Part shown: in pieces, positions 21,161 to 29,607 of the stretch
Numbering within the stretch: position 1 is the stretch's first letter
How the letters are laid out: each line of letters starts with the position of its first letter
DNA from: Pigoraptor vietnamica
Lineage: Eukaryota; Opisthokonta; Filasterea
NCBI GenBank assembly: GCA_943704525.1
Contig: CALSCQ010002228.1
Location: 1 to 29,607, forward strand
DNA: 29,607 nt
Direction: 5' to 3'
The notes under the pieces: model-generated
The model's input: the letters and a program-made list of their open reading frames with translations, nothing else
Told to the model about the DNA's origin: nothing
Databases searched by the model: none
Made by a program: the position numbers and the translations under genes

Positions 21161-21359
21161 ATCGGTTTCTCAAAGCGTAGGTGACGAGGCTGGAGAGCAA
21201 GGAATAGCGACAATTCGACACTTTTTTCCATTCAATTCCCGTCCCACAGCGGCCATGCGCGCCGTCGCCGAGCGGTATGCAGAGGCCACCAACGACCTCG
21301 CACGCGCGCGCGCCGAGCTTCAAGCGACCGAGGCGGCACTCAACCACGTGCACTTCTAA
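20518..21359 (+). CDS. Small coiled-coil protein, uncharacterised
   Basis: Four exons: 20518-20600, 20667-20805, 20874-21018, 21250-21359; 158 aa, all phases consistent. The protein is almost all charged helix: MEQIGELQKLVSQLF, REKLDDLKAKYRRQ, ESIVENSRCLSDDVRRIHKE, a short break rich in Pro/Thr, then FEREVEELERI and a final helix AERYAEATNDLARARAELQA. Size and layout recall small subunits of kinetochore, tethering or BLOC-type complexes. The stretch from LLRAAREKLDDLKAKYRR onward faintly resembles the first helices of SKA2, but I would not assign it on that. No membrane segment or catalytic motif. The start ATG follows an in-frame stop upstream, and exon 4 is short and ends NHVHF. Intron 3 contains a 70-T run. 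Confidence 0.72.
21089..21158. repeat. T70 homopolymer in intron 3 of the coiled-coil gene
   Basis: Seventy consecutive T, about 90 bp before the acceptor CCCACAG (ending 21249). It has no flanking target-site duplication or body of a retroposon, so it looks like an expanded mononucleotide tract. Confidence 0.95.
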
Positions 21360-21395
21360 CGACGCCCACACTCCTCGCAAGATTTCTCAGATTTT

Positions 21396-24300
21396 TCAAA
21401 AATGCGACTTGTCGGCGTCGTCCCACAGAGGCGACGTCTCTGGCACACGCCCGCGCCCGTCGGACCGGCCGATGGGAAGCGCGGGAGTGCTCGGCGTCGA
21501 CGGTTGTGGTGTCTCTCCGCGCGACGAAGGCGTGGACGCAACTCCGGCGTGGTCCATCGCGTCGAGGAGCACGCGGACCCGCTCTTCGGGCGTCGCCGCG
21601 CACGTGACGCAGCACCCGCCCTCCGTGTCCACGCAGCACGCGTGGCTGTACTGCAGGCACACGCGGCACAGCGCGGGCGAATCGGCCGCCCCGAACGAGC
21701 GGAACGAGAGCGGCGCGCTGCCCTTTCGCACCGACACATCCTCGCGTTCGTTGGCCGACACGCTGTTCCGTCGCAGCATGGCCCACAAGCACCGATCGCG
21801 CGCACAGCACCGGCGCGCGTTGGCTGCTGCGCGACAGTAGTGGCATCGCTGCGTGTGACCCATGTACAGCCGGCGCAGACGGTCGACGACGTCCACAAAG
21901 TGTCGCGTCTGCATCTCGCACACGTCCGCCAGGCTCACCCTCGGACCGGTCGTCATGGGATATTGCCGCACAAACGAGGCGATGCGCGGAGGAAGGAGCG
22001 ACAGCATGAATGGCAGCGACGGGCACCCGCGCGTGAAGTCCCCGGGGTCGTCGATCGGGACGCCCTCGGCCTTGAGATACGCCGAAAAGTTGCCAAACGA
22101 GTGGTCTGGCACAATTTCCGGCGATTGCGAACCCGCCTTCGCGTCGCTTGCCCCGCGCGGCGTCCCCGGAGCACTCCCCATCGACCTCCGCGGCTGCGAG
22201 TGCTCGGTCGGCGGGTGCGGCGCCATGCAGTAGTAAATCGCGCGCGTGATTCTCTCCCTGTCCGCGCGTATACGGTCCACGCGCTGCCGTCCTATCTGCT
22301 GCGCGGCCGCCGGGGCCAGCCGGTCGAGCTCCAGCAGCGGCGAATAGAGGTGCGCCTGCAGGTGCGCCTCGCACGCCGCACACACGCGACGCGGCGAAAA
22401 GTCGCCCGTCGCGAGGACATGCCCCGGAACGACAAACGTGCGGTCGCAGCACGCGCCGCACAGCGTCCGCCCGCAGTACGCGCACGTGGTCCGACGGGCA
22501 CCCAGCACGCTCAGGGCCACGTCGCACTGCTCGCATCGCGGCGCGGGCGCCTGCGTCTTCTGCGGTGGCCGGTGGTTCAACAGGTCCATCTCGCGGTCAA
22601 AGACAAAAGGGGCCTTGGAGGGAGCACCGAGCGCCCACATGCCGTCCAAAAACCGCGCAAACGACGCGCGCTGCGCACCGGCGCCGCCCACCGCCGGTCC
22701 CTCCGCCTGCGTGCGCGGAAACGCAAGGGGCCGGTCGTAGTTGGCGGCAACGACGATCGTTCCCGTACGCCCTGCGCGCGTCTCGCTGCTGCTTCCACCA
22801 CGGAACGACCGCGCGTGCGTCCTCCCCTTGGATCCCTGGCCCTCGAGGAGCATCGAGAGGCCCCGCGTGGGCGCCTGCGACGACACTACGGCCGAGCCGG
22901 AGCCGTTGCTGCCGCTGCGAAACGACGAACGCGCGGCAGAGTCGGCGGCACTCACGTGGCTGTCCCACGACGGATGCGCGAGTAGGGCGGTGAGGTCCAC
23001 GGGCGGTGTCGGGCGCAGTGCGGGGTCGGTTGAGGCACCGCCCGTGTGCGAGGCTGGACATGGCAGCGCCGTCGCCGTCAGCCACTGCAGGAACCGGGGC
23101 GCGTCGCGCAGAAACGACACGGCCCGCGGCTCGAGCGGCAGCCAACCGCACACGACGCGCCCCTCGTTCTCAACAGACGTGTCGGCCAGTCGCGGCGGGA
23201 AGACGACGCGGACTTGCCGCTCGGGGTCGTGCGCGAGGAGATCCCCTATGAGGTCTTCGGCGGTGCGGGTCTCACGTGACTGGCCCATGTCCAGGGACGA
23301 GCGTGACGAAACCACTGCGCTCGACGACTGCGCCGGCGAGTGCCCTTTGGAGGCTGCACCAGAGCCCGCGTGCGCTGGTACGAGCACAGGAACGTCGGGC
23401 GCGTCGTCGTCGCCCACGAGGAACGGGTGCAACCGCCGCTGCCTTCGTGCGACGCCAGAGTCTGTCGCGCGCGCCATTGTGCGCGAGTGGTACGAATTGA
23501 TCGACTGGAGCGGGGCGGCGAGGGCGAGGGGCGTGATGGGGAGTGCATCGACCCACACCTGTGAAAGCAGTCGACGTGCGAAATTTAGAACGACTCTTCA
23601 CCAGAGTGTCATTGAGAAATTCCAATAAGAACACAAATGCAATTGCGCAGCATCACAAACAACGAACATGGTCACACAGACAGCCAAGCAACGAAACACA
23701 TTGCGCGGGCACTCACCTCAAAGTACGGCCGCCGACCCTTCCCCGCCCACGTCTTGCGCTGCTGTTGAGCCCCACGTGACCCTCCCGACGACTGCGACGC
23801 ATCCACGGCGCCCGGCAGGGACTCGGACGACTGCGCCCGCGACATGACCGCCGACCCCGGATTGGAAGGCGGACGGCTGATTTGCGGGGTGACCTGGCCA
23901 CCCGACCCAGTGCCCCCACCGCGCGTCGAAGCGGGCGAGCGTTCCGCGGCCTGCAGAGTCTGGACAATTCCCTTGGGCATTTGCGCCGGGTTGCGCAGAA
24001 TGAGCGCGGGAGAGAACCCCGGCGACGCCTGCGAGGCCGTGGGGACGACCGTCGCGATGAGAGACGCCACCAGGTCCCCTTCGGCCATGTCGAGGGCGGC
24101 GCGCTCTGCAGCGGCGAGGAGGTTGTGCTTCTTCTTGACAAAGTGGAAGAAAAGGAGGAGAAAGTCGGACTGACGCGCGCGCATGCGGTGCTCCTCGCCA
24201 CGCGTCGCCGCCGCCCACACCGAGGGACGGACCACAAACGGCGCGAGGGCCGACGCGAGATCGCACAGGACAGGCCCAGGGAAATCGAGCGACCGCGACG

Positions 24301-25323
24301 TCCTGCGCGCGGTCAGGTCCATTTTGGCTGCAAACACGCCGAGGTACTCGAGCGCGTCCCTGTGCGTTTTGGGCATCGCAAAGAAGAGATCTTCGACGGC
24401 CGACAGAGGCGCATGCGCGTTGAGAGCGAGGCGCCGCACGACGCCCTGAAGAGGCCGCGCACAGTCCACCACGCCGTCATCCGCGATCGCATTCGCGCTC
24501 CCCGCTGGCTCCCCATCCGCCATCGCAGAGACCCACGCATCGATTTCAGTGGCAACCGTGTCCGAGAGAGACGCAAGGAGCGCGCGGTAATGAGGGTGCG
24601 ATCGCACGCGCGTCACTGCCCACTGCATCTGCGCGTCCACAATCGCCATGGCCGTCGCGAAAGACTCGACGGGGATGAGCGGGTGGGGGAGCTCGCGGAC
24701 GAACGCCTTCAGGAGGCGAAACACGCACTCGGGCGACTGGCAGTCGTAAAAGTCGCCGTCGTCGAAGCGCGCGCGGACAACGGAGAGGATGGTCGCGTCC
24801 GGCATCACCTGGGTATCGAGGGCACAATGGCTTAGATGACGGAGTTGCACATTAGCCATCCCACGTACTGCGCCTTGGAGCCCACGAACGCTCCGCGACT
24901 TTCCACCTGCCAGTCACACACAAACAGCACACACACACTCCCACCCACCTGAAAGAGCTGTCGGAGATCGCCCTCGACGTTCGACCGCCCGTCCGCCACT
25001 AGCGCCTCGGCGTAGCCCAGCAGGTACTCGCACATGAACACGAGGATGCGCGGAAGCGTAGGTCCCCGTTCCCCACCCCCGGAGAGCAGCTCTCCAATGC
25101 CCGCACCAAAGTGCCGCCTCACAGGGAAGAGTGCCGCCACGTGATCTCGCAGTCCACTCGGGGGCGCTGGCGGGCGGCCAGTGGGTGCAGCCGCCACGGA
25201 CATGTGCCGCACGCGCGCCCGCGAATCGACATCTCCAGCAACCCCACCGGAGGCATCGTCTGTTCGCGCAGGGGCCGCGGCGACGGTTGCCCTGCGTGGC
25301 AATTTCGCCGCGCCGCTTTCCAT
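21396..25323 (-). CDS. RhoGAP-like and Rubicon-homology (RH) domain protein
   Basis: Three exons: 25323-24949, 24808-23717, 23558-21396; 1209 aa. N-terminal RhoGAP-like domain (about 70-270, crossing intron 1): HFGAGIGELL, LPRILVFMCEYL, RARFDDGDF, LLKAFVRELPHPLIP and HRDALEYLGVFAAKM follow the family pattern. The usual GxFRxxG arginine-finger loop is poorly conserved; R113 in DGRSN is the best candidate. A long Ser/Gly-rich region follows. The C-terminal RH domain (about 831-1138) has CEQC, CAYCG, CGACC, VPGHVLATGDFSPRRV, a helical core, RLYMGHTQRCHYC, and ALCRVCLQYSHACC, matching Rubicon, PLEKHM1 and DEF8. RH domains bind Rab7 on late endosomes and lysosomes. The combination suggests a link between Rho-type GTPases and late-endosome traffic or autophagy. 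The RH call is firm and the RhoGAP call likely; whether it is an active GAP is open. No RUN domain was seen. Confidence 0.85.
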
Positions 25324-26138
25324 TGTCTCTTGCGGCGAGGCAATCTAGCTCCCGCAGGAGGGCAGAGATGCGGACGGAAGGCAGGCCATCCCCAGCATTC
25401 GCACGAGACGGACCCAGAAGGGACTGGTATACGTTATATAACTCTGTTCCGGGCAGTCATAGGGGTTGAACTACGCGCGGAAAGGGATGGGAAGAGTGAA
25501 GACGGGCAAAATAAGCGCAGCGATTGCGATAATCCCGCGAAAACCTTGCTCTTCTACTTTGGGTGCTCATTCCCACACCCCGGATGTTTTCTTCTTTCGC
25601 GCGCAATTTGGTCGCGACTCTGAATGTGGAATTGGCCCCTGTTTCCCTCCAGTTTGCGCCTTATTTCAAATTAAATAGCACGGCCGAGTCTGGGTTGCAC
25701 TGCCGTCTGTTTCACAAAAAACGGCGCGTAAAGTAGCACACGCACACACGCACACACGCACATGCGCACGTCCCTCTCGCGGCACGCTTTCCCATTTCAC
25801 CGACTCGCACGCTGTACTGGCAGCTTGGGACAGTGCATATCTGCGCGTCTTTTGGTGTTGGGAATCATTCTCTGTCTCTTTATCCCTGTTACACTCATCT
25901 TTTTTCGCTTTCGCGTTCGTGAGCGACTCCTTTGCCTCACATCCCCATCCTCACATTCTTACCAAACGGACTGGGCGATCGCTGCGAAGGCAAGCCGTGC
26001 ACGGCTGTCGTAGAGGCAATGGCACGGGCCGTGTGATTTACCTGCAGCTGCTTGCGGTGACACGTGTGTGTTAACGCACGTGCGCTGTTACGAGTTTTGG
26101 CCTCTCAGCTGTTCTCGCGCATCCGCGGGTCCGTCGGG
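25324..26138. promoter_or_regulatory. Divergent promoter region between the RhoGAP-RH gene and the PHF10-like gene
   Basis: Start codons at 25323 (minus) and 26139 (plus) point apart across 815 bp. It contains CACCCCGGATGTT (25576-25588) and GCGCGCAATTTG (25599-25610), both shared (the second in inverse orientation) with the 19787-20517 region. TTTCGCGC at 25595-25602 is an E2F-type site. An AT-rich TTTCAAATTAAATAG follows at about 25665-25679. Promoter role is inferred from position. Confidence 0.5.
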
Positions 26139-29100
26139 ATGGGGGGTCCGCGTGAGTCGCCCACGAAGCGGCCACTGGAGGATGCGGACGATGAGTCGCA
26201 GGCATTGGATGGCGAGCGCGCGGCGAAGCATGCAAAGCACTCGAACGGCGTTAACGGGGACGTCGCGTGGACGGGCGCCGAGGGAGCGGCCGTTCAGAGG
26301 CACGGCGGCGGCGTGAAGTCGTACCGCTGGCCACAGGACGATCCCAACGCGCCGTATTACGTCGTCCAGTCGAAGATTGGGCGCTTTCTGAACCACACTA
26401 ACTTCCACCGCAACTGCAACTTCGACCGCCGCGATGCTGACAAGGAAGAGCGCCAGTTTCTCGTGCGCGAGGGCTTCATCCACGCCGCGCAGTCAGGCCT
26501 CAGCTCGGTGACGGTCGTGCCGCTGGAGCAGGTGATCGCCGTACTCAAGGCGGATTACCCCCACCACTACGAAACGCTGCTGTCGCCGTACACGGACAAC
26601 GGCGCCGACCACGCGGTGCCGGACGTAACGCCGAACCATTCCGCGGCGTTGAAGAAGCGGCCTCGGGACGACGACGTGTCCCGGGGAGGGGACGACGGCG
26701 AGGAGAGCGAGGAAGCGCGCCGCGCACGGAAGGCGGCCGCGAAGAAGCTCCGCAAGCTGGACAGCGAAACGTTTGAATCGCTCGACGGGATCGACGACGC
26801 GCGCCTCATGGAGGCTACGCAGACGCACGGCGGGGGCGTCATGTCGTACCGGTGGCCGTTTGAGGACCCGACGGCGCCGTATTATGTGGTCCAATCCAAG
26901 ATGGGCCGCTTCATCCAGCACGAGCAGCTGTACCGCGACTTTCCCTCACTACAGCGGCGGGACGTGTCCATGCGCGAGCGCCAGTTCCTCGTCCGGACGG
27001 GAATTATTCGCCCCGCGCAGGGCGGCCTCAACACGCTGCAGGTGCTGCTGCTGGACGAGTGCGTCGACCTGCTCAAGTCGCAGTACCCGCACCTCTACCG
27101 CATTTTCATCAAGGAGATCGAGGACGATCGCGTCGACGCCGCCGCGCAGATGGACAAGGCGGCGCGCAGGGAACTCCGCGGACGCGGCGGCAACGTGGGT
27201 AGCGGCAGCGCCAGCGGCGTCGCCACTCCCGGCAGCACGGCCCCCACCCGACAGATGCCCCGCGCGACCAGCCCGGCGCCGGCGAATAATAGCGGCCGCC
27301 TGCAGGAGTTTGCGGATGCTGTGCTCGAGTATGGGCGCGTGACGGATCACCGCGCGGACCCGGAACTCGAGGCGATGCAGTCGGCCGTGCAGGACCACGG
27401 CGGCGACATGTTCTCGTACCGCTGGCCGTACACGGACGCCTCTGCGCCCTCCTTTGTGGTGCAGTCGAAGCTGGGGCGCTTCCTGAACGACGAGCAGCTC
27501 TATCGGCGCCACGAACACCTCACGCGCCGGTTCGCGACGACGGCCGAGAGGCAGTTTTTGAACAAGACGCGCATCATCACGCCCGCGCAGGCGGGTCTTC
27601 CCCAGGTGTGCGTGCTGCGGCTCGACGAGGTGCTCGAGCTCCTCCGCACGGAGTATCCCCTCCACTATCAGGTGTTCACGAAGGTGATACCGAGCGACAT
27701 GGCCAACGTCGGTCGAGTCGCCTTTCTGCCACCGGGCCGCAAGTCGCTGGCGGCGGGCGGCGGCGCGCAGGCGTCGAACCGCCCCTCGAACAGGCGCGTG
27801 TTCAACGCTGTGAAGGAGGTAGCCGAGTACAATGCGCACGTCGTCCAGGAGGCCATGGGCGAGGGGCCGGGAAAGCTCAAGACGGGCTTTTACGACGCGA
27901 ACCTTGGGATCATGTTCTACCCGCAGAACCATGTGCGCCGCCTCACGCCCGCGCAGACGCGACCGTCGTCGTACCCCGTGGCCACGATGATGGGGCAACA
28001 CGAGACGAACTTCCAGCAGTGAGTGTCTGCGGCTGATGCTTATTTTTGGTTTGGTTATGATGCCCCTCACGCCAACAAAGTCACTGCACTTGGACTGGAT
28101 GTTCGTGTTGTGTGACTCCCTCTGTATGCTCCGGCTAATTGCGCCTTCTTGTTTGCGTGCCTCAGTTACACGAGCGAAGAGATGAAGCGACAGCCGCTCA
28201 CGTCGATTGTGGTCCCGCCCACATGGGCTCCCATGATGGCAACTATCGCCATCGACTCTGTGAAACTGGACCCTCCGCCGCCTTCGTCGTCGTCTGTCGA
28301 TGTGCTCTTGGCTGCAGCTGCACAGCAAACGACTTCGACAACGAACACGCCAGCGGCCGCGCAGGCTCTTCAGAAGACAGCCATGGCCACACCACAAGGC
28401 CCGCAGGGTGCAAAGTCCGCTCCAGGGACCGCTGGCGCGCTGACGGCGGTGAAAACGGAGAGCACGTCTGTTGCGGTGAGTGTAGGGGAACGTGCATCTC
28501 CCAGACACATGTGTGCTTGCGCTCCTCACGTACACACCAGCGCTCGAACGGGCACATGCATTTTGCACGCAGTCACACGACGCCACTCTTTATCCTGCAG
28601 AAAGCGACGCCCGCACCGCCCGGCTCGAAGCCGGGGGCTCCCGTGGCCGGCAAGCGAGAGTCTGCACAGCAAGCGGCGGCGAAGACGGCCGCCATCGTGG
28701 AGGATGTGCTGTCGGATGCATCGGAGAAGCAGAAGAGCAAGGCGAAGGTGCGCTTGTTGTGTGCCTGTAGTGCGCGGGTTCCATTCATTGTGCGTGCGTG
28801 CGTGCGTGCGTGGATTGGATTGTGTGATTTGCGTCTTGTGTGGGTGGTGCGTGCGGGTGTGTGTGTGTGTGTGGGGGGTGTTTTCAATTCACTTACGTGC
28901 GGCTGGTGCGTGCGACACCAGGGCCAGCCGAAGAAGAAGAACGAGCGGATTCCCCTCTGCGGCTTCTGCTTCAACGGGCCAGAGGCGAACAAGAAGGGCA
29001 CCCCAGAGGAGCTCATTTACTGCAACAAGTGTGGGCGCGGAGGTGCGTCGTATGCAGTGTGTGGGCCATGGACACGGTGAATGCATTACTGCCCACTCCG

Positions 29101-29473
29101 GCCGAGTGGTGTGCACGAGACGTCTTCTCGAATATTGTTGTCCCGCTCACGCTGTTCCCTTGCGTCGTCTCCAGCGCACCCAACGTGCCTCGGCGTGTCG
29201 CAAGATGTCCTTAACATCATTCGGACGTACGACTGGCAGTGCATCGACTGCAAGACGTGCACAAAATGCCGCGACCCTGGCCACGAGGTGCGTGCGTGGA
29301 CACACTCTCTCGTCGCGTGTTGCTGCGACGCCATGTTGTCGTGCGTGCATGCGACTGTGTTCTTGTGATGACTTATAATCGTCTTGCTATTTTGAAGGAC
29401 AAACTCATGCTGTGCGATGTGTGCGACCGCGGCTACCACACATTCTGCGTCGGCCTCAAGACGGCGCCCTCAG
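26139..29473 (+). CDS. PHF10: PHF10/SAYP-like chromatin subunit: three SAY-like repeats and tandem PHD fingers (3' end outside window)
   Basis: Exons 26139-28018, 28166-28475, 28601-28747, 28922-29042, 29175-29287, 29398-29473; 882 codons in the window. Three copies of one module (about residues 55-148, 230-327, 420-517) each run HGG..SYRWP, VVQSK.GRF, a basic RR, ER.FL and Q.GL, then a Leu-rich helix and YP..Y. They match the SAY domain of PHF10/BAF45a and fly SAYP (EQVSDFLQ...FKRKYPDLERRDLS...GLTAL). [12 protein letters not shown], formed across intron 1, matches the YSPEELAKYPLN block that follows SAY in PHF10. PHD 1 has CGFC, CNKCGR, HPTC and C..C; PHD 2 begins [13 protein letters not shown] and is cut by the window edge. 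The family sits in PBAF-type SWI/SNF complexes and reads histone H3. Early KRP/KKR-rich stretches look like nuclear signals. Start ATG: no upstream in-frame ATG. Confidence 0.92.
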
Positions 29474-29491
29474 GTACGATCCGACTATCAC

Positions 29492-29607
<116 letters not shown>

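Noticed and set aside
22290-22540. Reading the cysteine cluster of the RH protein as a FYVE finger
   Set aside because: Eight cysteines fit a FYVE spacing loosely, but the RRHHCR core is missing. The following VPGHVL..DFSPRRV block plus the second cysteine cluster match the Rubicon-homology domain along its full length.
21402-22985. 527-codon plus-strand open frame opposite the RH-domain exon
   Set aside because: Arg-rich shadow frame; the minus strand carries the RH zinc-binding pattern and the plausible splice sites.
26949-28586. 545-codon minus-strand open frame opposite the PHF10-like gene
   Set aside because: It crosses an intron of the real gene and its translation is His/Arg/Leu-rich low complexity.

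Overview
This is nuclear DNA of a GC-rich, intron-bearing unicellular eukaryote. The genes have short GT-AG introns (mostly 80-420 bp), the intergenic regions are packed with (CA)n/(GT)n and homopolymer tracts, and there are no bacterial or organellar features. The gene set has a SAY-domain plus tandem-PHD chromatin subunit, typical of animals and their relatives. It also has a VTC polyphosphate polymerase, which fungi and many protists keep and animals lack. A free-living protist related to opisthokonts would fit, but I cannot name the species from sequence alone.

I resolved eight protein-coding genes by hand, joining exons by splice site, reading phase and family alignment. All 35 exon-exon junctions within the window keep frame. 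Left to right: (1) SHPRH-like SNF2/RING ubiquitin ligase, minus strand, running off the left edge; (2) ZFAND1/Cuz1, plus strand, 6 exons, 261 aa; (3) a tandem PAS-domain protein, plus strand, 3 exons, 724 aa; (4) SIL1, the ER nucleotide-exchange factor for BiP, minus strand, 4 exons, 505 aa; (5) an SPX-VTC-DUF202 polyphosphate polymerase, minus strand, 11 exons, 748 aa; (6) a small coiled-coil protein, plus strand, 4 exons, 158 aa; (7) a RhoGAP-like plus Rubicon-homology protein, minus strand, 3 exons, 1209 aa; (8) a PHF10/SAYP-like protein with three SAY-like repeats and two PHD fingers, plus strand, running off the right edge.

Genes 1/2, 5/6 and 7/8 are divergent pairs sharing intergenic promoter regions of about 300-815 bp. 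Genes 3/4 and 6/7 converge. The only long gene-poor stretch is 8036-9636, which holds one weak hint of a SHIPPO-like repeat. No operon-like functional grouping is evident: the genes serve DNA repair/ubiquitin, proteostasis (ZFAND1, SIL1), polyphosphate storage, membrane traffic/small GTPases and chromatin.

The most unusual signals are the triplicated SAY module, the RhoGAP-RH domain combination, the strong preference for G at donor position +3 (30 of 37 introns), the TG repeats that begin right at 5' splice sites, and a 46-C run used as a polypyrimidine tract. No transposon, virus-like element, rRNA, tRNA or CRISPR array was recognised.
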